From Aplysia californica (lineage: Eukaryota; Mollusca; Gastropoda; Aplysiida; Aplysiidae), in contig NW_004797879.1 of the NCBI RefSeq assembly GCF_000002075.1, positions 158,927 to 222,926 on the forward strand: 64,000 nucleotides of DNA, in the 5' to 3' direction. The notes below the pieces were generated by a model. The model saw only the letters and a program-made list of their open reading frames with translations, was not told where the DNA came from and ran no database searches. Positions 11,443 to 24,240 of the stretch are shown in pieces. The position numbers were made by a program, and so were the translations under genes. Positions within the stretch are counted from its first letter, which is position 1. Each line of letters starts with the position of its first letter.

Positions 11443-13136
11443 AGGAAAGTCGTCGTGCCTCTTTTGGGGTCAGGCCTGATCTAGAAATTCTGGTCAGTTG
11501 GTAGGTCTGTAAAAAAAAAAAAAGCCTTTTTTGAGGGGGAGTCTATTGTTTTTAGTAGTATTTTACTCCTTGCCTGCGCTGCTTGAAGGAATTTTCTTTC
11601 TTGTGCTTTTGATTTGTGGACTATGGAGCTGATGTTGAATGGGGACATCTATGTATATAGAACATACACAGTCAGAGAACAATAACTGTTTGTACACAGT
11701 ATACATACTTATGAAGTGCATATGTTAACAGTTTTTACATAATCCATGTGTTAGCTATTTTTAAATGCTCAAGGCCATTTTGTTCTCAATGTCCCTAGTT
11801 TTTGTGTTTTGTTGATGAAAAAAAACAACATTTTCATGTTCTATTGTGTATGTTTGAGTTGTGACTTGTCATTGGATTCTAGTTTTTTCATGTTACTGTA
11901 CATTAGTCCTCAGTTCATATAGTTATGAATAATGGTGGTTCTGTACTGATATACTTATGTAACCCTCTAGACTTTCCACTGGCTTTTATCTGTTTAATAC
12001 AATTATAATGTTTTACTTTGTGTGCAATCAGAAAAAGAAAATGGTTTTCATCCTGAAGTAGTTAGAGGTACAGAAATGTGTGTTGATTGTGACAAAAGTA
12101 GAATGTTTCTTTCTGCATATATATAAAAAAAATTTGTTGAGTACAGCTTTTGATTAAATTCATTGTATATTTGTGTCTTTAGGGGAGGGGGGTGGGGTGT
12201 ATAGTTTTGTAGATTGGGATTCCCTTTGACGTGTAATGGCAAAGTTATCGTTCCGATACACACTCAGGCTTAGGGTTGGATTAAAAGATGTCTGTCATGC
12301 AACCATCATCATTTGAGTGTTGTGAGATGATGCTTTCTTTTTTAATATGGTGATTGTGGTATGATTGAGATTCTCCTTATTTTCTATAACAATTTCAGGG
12401 TGGGATTTCTCTTCTTTCTTTTTTTTTTCCTCAGAACATTTTGTTCAGTTCAGGGTATAGATGTACTGTGTACTTTAAGTGCCAGTAATCAGTATTTGGA
12501 ATTGTCGATGAATGTGCAGTACCAAACCTTCAAAAGCTACAATGGGGTTGTTTTGGTGTTAGTTGGGGGGTGCATTTTTTGTTTATTTTTTTTCTGGGAG
12601 TATCTCATTCTAAAGGAAAAATCCATGAATCGAGATGTTCATAGTGTGATGTGAACATAAGAGCTGGTTTTAGGGTAAAAATGTGCAGGTGTTTTAGGGT
12701 GCAAATGCTCAGTGGTCAGCAGTGCTTTATTCTGGAAAATTTTTTCTCCATAAATTTTCTGGGAAAGGGGGGGGGAAAGACAGATGAAATTAGGCCTGTC
12801 ATCGTCTGCTGTTGTTCATTTGTATCCATGAGCCAGACTGTGGCCAGTTTTTGCTTCCTCTGTTGTGTATCTGGTGCTACTCAATGTTTTTATTTATTTG
12901 ATATCTCCAGTAATCTGTGCTTATTCTCCTTGTTGCTATTTTGTTGTTTTTTTATTTTATTTTTGTTCTTTGTTTTTTTAACACTTGTGCATAATGTCGG
13001 TTTGAACGTCTCAGCTTTTTTGCTAGACACGATGCTTTTAGTTGTGTTTGGAGGTTACTGAAGAACTTCATTTGCACTTTCTTGTCCGTAATTGCTGCGT
13101 ATATTTTTCCATATCCAATTTGATAATCAACTGTGC

Positions 13137-13142
13137 AATAAA
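13137..13142 (+). terminator. Candidate polyadenylation signal
   Basis: Canonical AATAAA after CTGTGC. A later alternative end for a long 3' UTR. Confidence 0.3.
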
Positions 13143-15984
13143 CAAATATAAGCAAGGGTGGTCAGAGTTTTATCCGGCAATTGGGCCAGTTTGAAGGTGA
13201 AGTGAAAACTGTTGTTATTCTTGTGAGTTGAATATTACGTCTGAAGTCTCACTAAAGGTTGTCACGAGTCACAGAAATTATTATTTTGTTTTTGTTCTGT
13301 GCTCTGAACCAGACTATGTATGGGAATTACTAATTACATGTTCTCCTTTTTCCTCTAAGTGGTTGTCACAATTAGTTTTTTAATGTATTTTTTTACTGAC
13401 TTTTGGAACCCTTATATCGCATTTTGACCTCCGAAGGTCGGTAGGGTCCGTATACAAACTGGTGAAAATATGTCTGTGTTCATGGTGGATGTTGTTATGA
13501 GAGGCAAGGTTTGCATTATGCTTTGTTACCTGTTGCATAGAAGGGTGGAATTCTCGGGGGGGGGGCAGCATGTGGAGTTGCGGCTTTAGCTGGGTGTTCT
13601 GGGACTTTCAAAAAATAATTTTACCCATTGCAAATTGAAAGTGGATATGTGCTCTGGTAAGTGGGGTTTTTTGGGGGGGTTCATTATTTTTTCAGAATTA
13701 TTTGTTAATAGCTCATGTTCTGTTGTGGCCAAAATCCACTTCTATCATTTGGAATATGTAGCTTGGTATATGATATAATGTTCTAAAGAATGTTTTTTGG
13801 ACTCTGGTCTGAAGTTATAGCAGAAATGGAATGACAGTTTACCTCTGCTGCTTATTTAGTAGATCTAATGAAGGCTTCTTGAACCATTTCTTTTTGCTGA
13901 AATTCGAAAATGGAAGGGTGAGTTAGACAAATAAACAATCTGGTGTAATTATAATTTTTCTTCATGTTCCCGAATATTTGTCCTTGCCTATTTTAAGGAA
14001 TTTTTTTTTTTGAGGCCCTGTGTCTTCTTTAGAAACACTTTCAAACCCAGACTTTTCTTTAAAGTATTGCTATTATGTTTTTGAGCCAAAGTGCACATTT
14101 TTGTTACTTTTATCGTGTCACTTCTTTTTCTATCCTAGAATGTGGAATGTGCCTGCACTACTGGTTGTGACTTTTCTTGTGTGAAACGGGAGGAAGAAAA
14201 TCTCAAGTGTCGCAAGTTTTTGGTTTACAGTTAGAACTGGTATATCTTTAAATATAGGTGATTTTACTTTTGACTTGAGGGGTTTCTGAGGGCAAACTTG
14301 TTTACTGATCAGTTTTTTCAACTAAATGTGACATTTCAGTGGGGGGGGTTTTATCTCTGTTTCCAATGTCGATAGGTATTTGAGAAACAAGTTTGTAGCA
14401 GTTGAGGTTTATGGAAGTTCAAGAATATGTGATTAGGCATCCTTCGCGAAACATCCCACCGAAAATGTACTAAGTTGGTGATGCCAATGTAGGCTCATTA
14501 TAGTTAATGTGTATTGCCTACAACATTGATGCAGTGGTCTTGACAGACTTTTCTGGTTGTCTATATTTCAAGAGGGTGAGGTGTCCTTTAAATTTTGGTT
14601 GACAGTACAAGTACAAGATTTTTGTCAGACTGTCATGTTGCTGCAATACACTGTGTGTTGTAGGTTTGCTTGATGATTATTGAACTTTCCATCACTTTGG
14701 AATTATAGCTCAGATTTATTTTTTTTTAAAGAAAAGTGTTCCCAGTGCCTGGTTGGTAACTGGCTCATTTTGCTGGGGATCAGAATAGAGTTATTATTCT
14801 AGACAAATATCTGTTGCATTTCTCTAGAGTACTTTTTGTACTGTAGATTCTGCAATGGTGATATGGTCACATTTTTAGTGGCTATGTATGGTTGTATGGT
14901 AGCAGACAGTGGATTGTGCTCCTTATGGCTGAGTGTGTGTGTTATTATTACTGTAGGGTTTTTTTCTCTTTTCCCCCATCCCCTGTCTTGCAGATGTGTA
15001 AAAAACAAAAAACGCAGGTGGTTGGAGGGTTAATAAGTCTGACTTCTTTCCTCTCACTCTATTGTTTATTCCTGTTTTAAATGTCGGTTATTGTATGGAT
15101 GTACTTCCCTTCACTCTTTAAACAATTTTAAAGTTCAAATGGAAAAAAATAAACTTTAAGTTCCAGTGACAATTTCTTTCCTTTTTTTTTAAATTTCCTT
15201 TTACAAGCACCACAGAATGCAGTGTAGAAGTGGAAGCAGTTTTCTGATCTTGTACCGTATTATTTTCAAAACTTTACAGAAATACCCTCCAAATAAAGAG
15301 GGTCTTTTACATTAAGTTTTAAATCAATACCTCCACAGAGGACCCTGGAATTTTTTAAAAACCATTTGTGCATGTTTGTTTTGTATACAGGGCTCAAAGC
15401 GAACTTTTCTGTTTGTGTATTTTTAATTGACAGTACATTTCTCCCAAAGGGTCAGACAGTCTTCTTGTGTGGCCACATGTTGTGGGAATTTGATCTGACT
15501 CAATCACACTGCGCCATTATGTTTATTGTAAGTGGCTCACTGTCTCGCACAGAGGATCCTTATAGCATGCCCCAGTGCAGGCTCAATTTGGAATTGTTTT
15601 TAAAATGTTTCCTGAGATGGGGTCTTTATATTGTGCACTTTCTTTTCAGCATCTGATCTTTAAAAAAAAACTCCACTAAAAGTTGATTGTGTAAATGTGC
15701 TAAGTTTTTGGAATTGTTTATCTGTAATTTAAGATTTTACAGAAATTTTGACATGGGAAAGAAGGTGGGTCAGATTATAGGCATGTCGGTAGGCCTTCTT
15801 GAACTTGAAATATCAGGATTATTACATTGTCAGTTCAGTTTTCTTTCTCTTGCTTCCAAATACAGCATAAACAGGCTTGATGGCTGTCTTTATAACGGTC
15901 GTGGCTGTTTTTATTTTCAAAAGTTTGGTTAGAAAAATGGATAGAAGGCTTTTGTCTTTGCTTGACTCAATATGAATTTTCTTC

Positions 15985-16135
15985 GGGCAAGCTCACTTGG
16001 TTGGGTTGGGTTTTTTTTTTTCTTTCCTGCTGTTATTTCTGTCAGTGGTGTCAGCCTGTCTTACCTTTTTCTGTTCATTCAAGTGGCCATTGTTGCGTCA
16101 ATGTGCTCCCCTTTTCTCCGACAAAAAGTTTTCGT
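15985..16135 (+). repeat. Repeat B copy
   Basis: GGTTGGGTTGGG head, pyrimidine-rich body, then TTCATTCAAGTGGCCATTGT and GTCAATGTGCTCC. Divergent copy of the B layout. Confidence 0.4.
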
Positions 16136-16369
16136 CATCTCAGAACAATAGTTTTGATCTTGTTTCCATGTGTAACTTTTCCCCTTCATTGATCAAGTAG
16201 AATCAGAATGTTCCTTGCCACCTCTTTAATAATGACCTTACACAGTGTTCAAAAGGGCGTCACTCATTTAGCAATAGAATGTACACCTTGCTTGCTATAA
16301 GCCTGAGCCTTTTCTCCTATATCCTCAGTCTGGGAGGGGGGGTGCATATTGTGTTGTTGAGAGTAATGA

Positions 16370-16490
16370 GAGTGGCTGGAGTGTGCCATTGGTCGGTCCA
16401 TCTTTTCTTTCCATCATTTGCTTCTGTGTGTCCTTTTCCATGCACTATATGACCGTTGTGTCGGTGTGCTTTGCTCATCTCAAATTAAAT
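16370..16490 (+). repeat. Repeat B copy
   Basis: GCCATTGGTCGGTCCATC, TTTTCTTTCCATCATTTGC, TTCCATGCACTATATGACCG, TCGGTGTGCTTTGCTCATCT. Right-hand motifs match other B copies. Confidence 0.45.
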
Positions 16491-17917
16491 TAAACAATAG
16501 CTTTGGTCTTGCTCCCATGTGTAATGTTTCCCTTCCTAGATGGGATAGAAATAGAATCAGAATGTACTTTGCTTGCAATAAGCCTTAGCCTCATCCCTGT
16601 GTCTTCTCTTCAATGTTTGGGAAATGTCCACTGTGTGTGTTGTTAATGTTTAAAACAGACAAGGGCAAACGGACCCGCGAGCTGGTCGTCTGGTTCGCAA
16701 GTTGATCTAGTAATTTATAATGAATGTGACCCGTGGTGAGCTGATAATAAACAAAACTGTCCTTCTTAAAAATTTTAATGAATAGTTTTAGGCCTTCCCG
16801 GGTGCACCAGATCTAATTATTAGCATTATTTTATCTCAAGCAATGCCCTTGAACAACATATTCCATAGTGTACTGTCAGGTTTTTTTTGTCTCACTTTTG
16901 TAGAACTTGAAAACTTTTCAGCCGATTTGATTTCACTTTCACCCAATGTTCTCCTGTGGCCCACAAGTTATTTAATCCAGCCCATGAATTGGACACACTT
17001 ATCTGTGCCTGGTTTACGATGCTATGCCAGTTCCCTGGTCCCTCTACTATATCTTCAAGGTATGGGGACATGATCCTATATTATTAAGACTGTGTCCCTC
17101 CTGTCTCAGATCCTCTACAATTACAGCCTACTTTATCACATAATGAATGATTGGTACCAGAGAGAGACCGCAGATATTTTTAATTTCTATCCAGCTGGGA
17201 ATGCTGATGTGAACTGAATGCAAACCTCCTTAAATATTGTCACGGTGATAACAGTAACACAATTGGCCGATTCATTTTTGGGACCAGTATTTTCTTGACT
17301 CAAGCAGAGGAAAAAAATTTATCTCAACAACTGGGATTTTTAGCACACAAAACAAAGCCCTGATATACTGAGGGTAAGTGAGTGACAGGCTTTTTTGACA
17401 AGCCTTTTTAAACACAACAATAATTAGTAGTAACAAGGAAACCTAAATATCGAAACAAAAATGGCTTGGACAATTGTGTTTTGACTGTGGTGTGGTGACA
17501 ATATGATGATATTGATACTATTATGGTACCTTGTATTTTCATGCACTGCAACATGCTGCTACGTATTTCTTCTTGTAGAAGACAGACCTTCTTAATAATA
17601 ACAAATATATGGCGTTGTGTGCACTGTATCATGGAGCTTTCTGCATTGCCTGCAATGAGTTTTCCTTTCCTTTTGCCTAACTACTTTGTGTGATATAAAA
17701 ATGCTCCTTGTTATTTGTTTTGTTCGTCTATTTGTGGTGTCGTGCGTCAGTCGTCTGGTTCTGCATTATTTCTGTTTCCAATGTCTGGTCTGCATCTATG
17801 TTCCAGGTTAGTCCTGTACCTATCAATCTATTCATAATAAACTTTGCCATTGAGTCGCACGCATGTCTCGTTTGGGTTTTTTTATATTTTCAAAATGTTA
17901 ATGGTCAAATATGCTTT

Positions 17918-18090
17918 GTGGGTGGTTGGCGGGTAATCTGGTGTTGTTTGCTCCTTCTTTCCTATCAAACCACTATCGTCTCTATCTCTCCTCCTTTTTT
18001 ATGCTTGTTGCTCTCTTGCAACACCTCTAATCTGTGGCTCTTATATGGCCTTATTGTGTTGCAAATGCCGTAAAACTCTTACTAAAACTA
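17918..18090 (+). mobile_element. SINE-A copy 3
   Basis: GTGGGTGGTTGGCGGGTAAT start, CTATCAAACCACTATCGTC body, tail TTATATGGCCTTATTGTG...CCGTAAAACTC. An extra copy of just the tail follows at about 18093-18160. Confidence 0.75.
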
Positions 18091-18193
18091 AACTTTGGCA
18101 CTTATAAGTTTTATGACCTTATTGTGTTGCAAGTGCTGTAACACTCTTACTAACTAAAACTTTTTATTTTTATTTTGTTCACCGTCCTACTCT

Positions 18194-21100
18194 GGCGAGT
18201 TAAAAAAAGCTGAACACTTCAACAAACATTTTGACTCTATTACTATTAACAAAAGCAGCAAAAAGAATGACCTGGACAGGGATCTACTGAGCGTTCTGAA
18301 AGAAAAAGAGAGAGATTTGATGACACAGAGTATCCTCCAGGACTCCTCAACCATACGAGAGTTGGACTGAGCAATCAAGGAACTGAAGAAGTAAAAAAGC
18401 CCAGGTCCTGATAAAGTACACAATGAGAATGAGATGCGACAAAACCTTGGTGAAAAAGCCAAATTGCTACTTCTTAAGCTCTGTAACAACATGTGGACTG
18501 AGGGAAATCTACCCAAAGCATTTAAACTAGTTACTATAATAAACCCAATCTTAAAGAAAGGAAAGAAGGCAAATGGCCCTTAGAAACTACCGCCCAATAT
18601 CACTCTCGTCCTGTATTGGCAAGCTCTGTGAAAGAATCCTCAATTCTCATCTTTATTGGTGGCTTGAGTCTTCAGGTCTGATCTCCCAGTGTCAAGCAGG
18701 GTTCAGGTCAAAAGGCAGGACAGAATACAGCTCTTCAGGCTTACACAGAAAATCTTTGATGGATTTCAAAGAGGGGAACAGACAACGGCTGTGTTTGTGG
18801 ATCTCCAACAAGCCTATGATAGAGTGTGGAGGAAAAGACTACTCTTAAAACTACAGAACATGGGAATCAAGGGAAATAATATGTACTCCTGGATTAAATC
18901 ATTCCCTACACTGTCCCCGTGGTTTTATGCACCCCGCACAATTTAGCAAAATTTGAACATTTTTTGCCTACTTCTGATTATTTTCCTTCATCATTTTTTG
19001 TGAAAGTTAAAATTAACTGAATCGCATAATTTCACATTTTTGGACTCAGTTTGCGTAATTTCAGAATTTCTCTAGCATTTAAACGCCGGGACAGCGCTTA
19101 TAGAGATAGACTTATCCAGACCCAGATGAATGGAACCCTATCTTCAAAAGCAGTAAGTGTGTACTTGAGGAAGGACTCCCACAGGGATCTTCTATCAGCT
19201 GTACCTTATTCCTTGTCTGACTTGTCTTCCTCAATGATGTTTCAGATGTTCTTAAAACAGAAAAAGTCCTTTTTGCTGATGACCTGCTCCTTTGGCACAC
19301 TGGAGACTCAACAACAATAAGCAGACGGAGACTACAAGATGATCTAAATTCCCTAGGAACCTATTGCCGTTTATGGAAGATGAAAGTCAATTGCAAAAAA
19401 ACTGTCTGCTCTGTTTTTACAAGAAGCTATAACCTTGCAAATGCAGAAATCCCTCTTAAAATAGATAGTACCAACTTGAAAAAAGAGAATAACCCAGTGT
19501 ATCTTAGAGTGCAACTTGACAGTAAGCTTATCTTGAAACAGCACATCAACAACGTTAGGAAGAAGGCTATGAAGAGACTCATCAAACGACTAGCCAGTAG
19601 GCCTACCAACTGGGAATCAGAAAAGAACACATTGAGAGGCTTCTATTTACGATATGCTAGAGCTGTTTTTGATTATAACCTTGTGCTACAAAACATTTGC
19701 GGTAAAACTACAAAGAACTCAATGGACACCATCCAAAACCAAGCTCTTCATCTTATCTCTGGCGGAATGAGATCCTCACCGACACCGGCCTGTGAAAGCC
19801 ACACAAATATTGAGCCATTAGAAACTCAAAGAAAACGGGCTGCTTTAGAAGTAAAAGAAAAAGTCTAAAAGGCTAGAAAATAACCCCCCAAATAGAATTC
19901 TCGTTGACAAGTGGAAACCTAATCAAAGACTAAAAAATGCAAAATCTGTACTTGACTCTGTCCTCAATCTCCAAGAAAAACATCACCTCCCTGAAAGACG
20001 AGAACCTCTGGAAAGAGTCCCCTCCTCTCTCCCACCACATCTCACCATAACAATGCCAGTTGGACAAGAGCAATAAAAACACATATCGTGTGGCACTAAA
20101 ATATTCTGCACTTGAAACAATTGATTCCTATCCACCAACATGGATCCACTCATACACTGATGGATCTGCCTCTACGGCAACAATCAACGCTGGATATAGG
20201 TCAGCGATCAACTTGCCCAATGGGATAAAAAAGGAAGTCTTTAATTTTAATTCCAGCGGGTCCTTCTTCTCCAACTTCATTGCCGAACAACAGGCTATCA
20301 CCAACACAGCAAACTACATCAACTATTTATTTGACACTAACCCACTCGCTACCACAGACATTGTTATCTTTACAGACAGCCTTTCAACACTAGAGACACT
20401 TATTGTCACCCTCTACCAGACACTGGTACTCTCTGTCGTAGAGTGCGGACTCGGACTCTTGAGCCTACCAAAGGCGCAACTGCAACGACTTGAGGTGTTG
20501 CAAAATGAAGGATTGAGGGCAATCATGGGGTGTACACGAGACACCTCAGCTGAAGCAATGATATACTTCCTAGACTTCCCGCGTGCAGACGAGAGGCACA
20601 AACTGGCACAAGTCCAAGCCTTTCTGTGAGTCAGCGCAGACGAGATGAACTCTCTACTTTAAAAAGTGGGACGGCAGATGACATCAAGACTAAAGAGGGG
20701 AACAGTGAGAATGGATGACTCAAGCCACGAACACCATCAACGCGTGTTGCCAGATACAAGACATCAGGAGAGGCAGGGGTTGGGTCGTGGTCGAAGATGC
20801 GCTCGGAGAGTACACAACGGTGAATGCAACATTAGATAGAGAATGTCGCGACTGGCCACTTGGAGCTACAAAACACTGACATTGAAATCCTGATAGAAGA
20901 GCATAGCGACCATGGAGATGCTGTGATCTTCACGGACGGATCAGTCAACAGAGGAGTCAAATCGGGCTGGGTCTTCAGTGTCAAGAGTTGATGGGGTAGT
21001 AGGGAAAGAGCAAAGTGGAGCAACTGCACTGACAACATCAAGTATGTGTATGGAGATAAAAGCCATAAAAGTAAAGCTCTACCCTGGATCAAGAACACAA

Positions 21101-22277
21101 GCCATCAGCGAGCAGTAATCATTACATGTATTTACTCTATGAGCACGCTACAGAAGGTACAGAGAAAGAGATGCTGTATGCGGACTGGAAGGCTACGATC
21201 AGGGAGAGCAGCCTGGAAAGAGTGGCCTGGGTCTTCTGCCCGGGCTACGCGGGGGTAACCTGCAACGAGAGAGCAGACAGGCTGGCTGGAGAAGCAAAAG
21301 TGGGAGGGAATTTGACACTCGACCCATCAACCGTCCTAACCGCTGTGTAAGAGAAAATTTGAGGAAGAATAGAGCGGATAGCTGTTCCCACACTCTAGGT
21401 AGATTGAAGGAGAAGGGGATCCAAAGAGGAGAGGGGGAAACACAGCCATCTGTGCGGACCAGTCCGACGGACCTCAAACCAGATTATATAAGTATAAGAA
21501 AACAGACTCTGGGATGGATCCGGAAAGGGGGGGGGGGGGATGGACATGTTCCGACTGCGGTGACCCCAACACAGTGGACAAGCAAGTAAGGCAAGTAAGA
21601 CACTCGAGAGTTGGATTGATGTGAACAAAGATACATCACACTTAATTTGGAGTCTACATAATTTGATAAGTAGGCACCATATCAGAGTAGTCCCACAATG
21701 GATTCCTGCTCACACTGGGATACCGGGAAATGAAAGAGCAGATGCTCTAGCAACGAAAGGAGCTAGTAGCTAGCCTCCCTCAGCCTGATATTCCTACTGA
21801 TTACACCACCTACTGCCAAATAATCAAGTCAAACCTCAAGGAAGACTGGATGAACTAATGGGCCACAGGTATGAATGACAGGAAGGATGATGTATGGCCA
21901 CCTGAATAAACCACTGGTCAAAGATCCAATCAATGAGTTGAGGAGGGGAGATCAACCCTCTTCCAACTTAGAACAAAACATGTGCCCCTCAATCAACATC
22001 TCAACCGAATTGGAGTAAAGCAGTCTGCTGCCTGCCTGCCTGCCCACTATGTGACTACCCCTCAGAGACAGTGGAACATCATCTGTTCTTCTGTAGAAAA
22101 CTAACCAATTTGAGAGGATGTTTTCTTCCCAAGCTACCCAACACATCTAATTACCTCTACTCCTCAAGACAACAATTAGTTAGAACAGATATATGCAGCT
22201 ATTACAGAATGGTACCAAGCAGACGAGTTAATGCTCAGATTCTACTAGATCGCTAACACAACAAAAACAACAACCGG
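18194..22277 (+). mobile_element. Degenerate non-LTR retrotransposon with RT and RNase H (LINE-1 of this window)
   Basis: A 5'-truncated LINE of the RNase H-bearing (I/Jockey-like) group; clade not settled. Visible in order: the palm entry NYRPISLSS near 18583, QAGFR near 18695, FVDLQQAYDRVW near 18797, the catalytic FADDLLLW near 19270, the thumb to about 19860, and an RNase H starting TDGSAS near 20155 with FTDSLSTLETL to 20400. The RNase H resumes after a nested insertion with VPQWIPAHTGIPGNERADAL near 21690-21745, followed by a Cys/His-rich C-terminal stretch ending near 22255 and an AAC-rich tail. Several frame changes and stops (for example early, near 18370, and before NYRPIS) show it is dead. 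An apparent foreign stretch of about 140 bp near 18920-19060 also breaks the RT. Target duplication CCTACTCT at 18186-18193 and 22278-22285. Confidence 0.85.
20401..21597 (+). mobile_element. 5'-truncated second LINE nested in the first (LINE-2)
   Basis: 1,197 bp from a different LINE. It opens within the RT C-terminus (YQTLVLSVVECGLGLLSL, then LQRLEVLQNEGLRAIMGCTR), continues into its own RNase H (VIFTDGSVNRG near 20925, MEIKAI near 21050, VAWVFCPGYAGVTCNERADR near 21220) and ends in a short repeated tail GCAAGTAAGGCAAGTA. Target duplication AGACACT at 20394-20400 and 21598-21604. Taking the insert and one duplication out restores the host LINE reading ETLESWID across the join. Contains several stops. 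A typical dead-on-arrival copy. Confidence 0.88.
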
Positions 22278-22360
22278 CCTACTCTCTTTCCTGTGTCTTG
22301 CTTTTTCTCAGCACTTAATCATAGTGTCAATGGATCTCTTTCTCTCACTCAACCCTGCAG

Positions 22361-22550
22361 GTGGGTGGTTGGTAGAAGCTCTGGTGTGGTTTACTCCTTT
22401 AAAATCTTTCCTATCAAACATCTATCGTCATCAAATCTCCTCCTTGTTTGTGTGTGTTACTCTTTTGTACTTGTAACTCTTCTAATCTTTCGTACGTATA
22501 TAGTATATGACCTTATTATGTTGCAAGTACTGTAAAACTAAAACTCACAC
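22361..22550 (+). mobile_element. SINE-A copy 4
   Basis: GTGGGTGGTTGGTAGAAGCT start, CTATCAAACATCTATCGTC body, tail TATATGACCTTATTATG...GTACTGTAAAACTA. The CCCTG on both sides may be the remains of a target duplication. Confidence 0.72.
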
Positions 22551-22559
22551 TAAAAAAAC

Positions 22560-23219
22560 AGCCCTGTGGGTTGTTGAATAATTCAGAACAGTACCCCAAT
22601 GGTGGTAGGGAAATTCAAAATTTTACAGATGAATCCTGTTATTACAACGAGAGGGTGGGGGCTGGGGCGAAATATCCGTCATAGCAGGATTCTCGTTATA
22701 TTAATTCAAGGGAAATAATAAAGTACGCAAAATCAATGAGTTTGGAATTCTGTTTATTTCTTTGTTTTCTCCCCTGATGTTGATTTTTCGTGCTTGATCA
22801 AAAATCGAATTAGGTTCCTTTATCTAGTGCTAGCGATGTTGACGATCACAAAGAAAGGACTCTTGGCTAACTCGCCCGCTGTGTTGTTCTCCACCACACC
22901 CTGTGGTGCGTTCCGTCTGCAAGAGTACAATGGGTACATACCACACCCAGCCCACCTCGCACATTGGCTCCATCCATCAAAGCATTGTGACTTCTCCATC
23001 CCCACACCGAAGAAGTGAGAGGCTTGGTAGGTCTAGAGTCTAGATAATCTAGACTAGGCTGGTCTATCACTATTACGTGATACATTTTGCTTATATGCGC
23101 ATGCCACACCCTCCCTACGCATTCGGTCCGAGCTTGATCGTTGGCACACGTAGGCTCTCCAATTCTTTGTTTTGCTAGATCACCCACAAGTTTCTCAATT
23201 TGCGAGGTTTTACATAATA
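22560..23219. other. Gene-free stretch with a possible pogo-like remnant
   Basis: No exon is seen. Around 22620-22720, CCTGTTATTACAACGAGAGG and CAGGATTCTCGTTATATTAA form an imperfect inverted pair like the sub-ends of pogo/Tigger elements. The rest looks unique. Confidence 0.35.
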
Positions 23220-24035
23220 CAGTGGAACTCGGATTTAACGAGCTCGGATTCAACGAGATGAGATAGATTCCCCGATTTTTTCTTCTTCTTTAAAATCAGT
23301 AAAAATAACCCGGATTCAACGAGCAATTATATCAGCGAGCTTGGATACAACGAGGTCACTTCCAGGGTGAACAGCCCCTGCAGACGTGGCTTCGCTCATT
23401 TTTCTCCCAGAACGAACTTTATTATTCCCGGAAACCATCCATTGCACCTGCATTGTGAACCATTATTCACTTTGCCGATTGCATGCGACCAATCAGCGGC
23501 CTTTCTTCATACCAACACATGCGTTGTTGGCACGCGCACGTGTCTACTCTGGCGTGCGTCGGGGTCAGACGGGCGGCCTGCACACGTGTGGCTGTGTGTG
23601 CGTGTCGGGGAGGGGAGGCACTAGCGGTCCGGGCGTGGAACGTAGCAGATACAAACGCGTCAGTCTTTTTTCCCCCTCGGTAACTGATCATTATTACGAT
23701 AAAAGCTAGTCTTGACGTAGATCTACGTAATGAATTGTGCGCTAGTCTATGGAATCAAACGTTGTAGTATGCTAGGCTCTTCACAGCAACTCAACTTTTG
23801 GTAAACAGTCGAGATAACACAGGCGTGTGTATTTGAACGAATCCGTCTTTTTTTTTTTTTTACACTGCTCATAATATGCAGGCATTTCAGGCACTACTTG
23901 TGACTTCTCTTTATACATTACTTGCTTAGTGCCCGTAATTATCTACACAAAACCTCATGTTTGCTATAACGAACACTCAGATTCAACGAGATTTTAGGTC
24001 AGGCCTGGCGACCTCCTTGCATCCGAGTTCCACTG
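23220..24035. mobile_element. Tc1/pogo-like non-autonomous DNA transposon (816 bp)
   Basis: Inverted ends CAGTGGAACTCGGATTTAAC and (reverse complement of the right end) CAGTGGAACTCGGATGCAAG, with TA at 23218-23219 and 24036-24037. Further GATTCAACGAG motifs lie inside both ends. CAGTGGAA with a TA duplication is the hallmark of pogo/Tigger relatives. Short open frames in the CpG-rich middle have no recognised similarity. Confidence 0.82.
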
Positions 24036-24240
24036 TATGTATAATTGGCCTATGGGCTGTTTTAAGTGGACACCATTGTACCACTCTCGATTTTTGTAGA
24101 TGATCCTATGGTCTAAAATTCAACACAACAAAAAACAGTACTCAATATGGCTAAGCTAAACCTGAAGACTAGGCTACAGACAAGCAGCAAATGGACACAC
24201 ACCAGACCACAATACTCGCACTCATACAGTATGCTTTCTT

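Larger units (their letters stand above)
8051..13160 (+). other. 3' flank of the Rac-like gene, possible long 3' UTR
   Basis: No coding exon is seen. The + strand is T- and G-rich with many T and G runs, as in long 3' UTRs. Candidate polyadenylation signals are AATAAA at 11437-11442, followed by a GT-rich stretch, and AATAAA at 13137-13142. It also holds a MITE-C copy at 8909-9345 and an (AT)n tract. The true transcript end cannot be decided from sequence alone. Confidence 0.4.
13161..17917. other. Gene-free T-rich stretch
   Basis: No supported exon on either strand. Open frames here are short, hydrophobic products of T-rich sequence. Two repeat-B copies lie near 15985-16135 and 16370-16490. 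Confidence 0.5.
18150..22345 (+). repeat. Repeat B copy interrupted by a LINE
   Basis: The left part ends CCTACTCT at 18186-18193. The right part resumes CCTACTCT at 22278-22285, then CTTTCCTGTGTCTTGC...GCACTTAATCATAGTGTCAA. Put side by side they give the usual B order (GTCCTACT-CTTTCC...GCACTTAAT), so the LINE between them landed inside a pre-existing B copy. Confidence 0.6.

Noticed and set aside
12361-13061. Two open frames of 97 and 136 codons
   Set aside because: Phe/Cys/Leu-rich products of T-rich sequence, no domain or splice context; consistent with UTR or intergenic DNA.
23367-23709. Overlapping frames in a CpG-rich patch
   Set aside because: They lie in three frames on both strands inside a non-autonomous pogo-like element and match no transposase motif.
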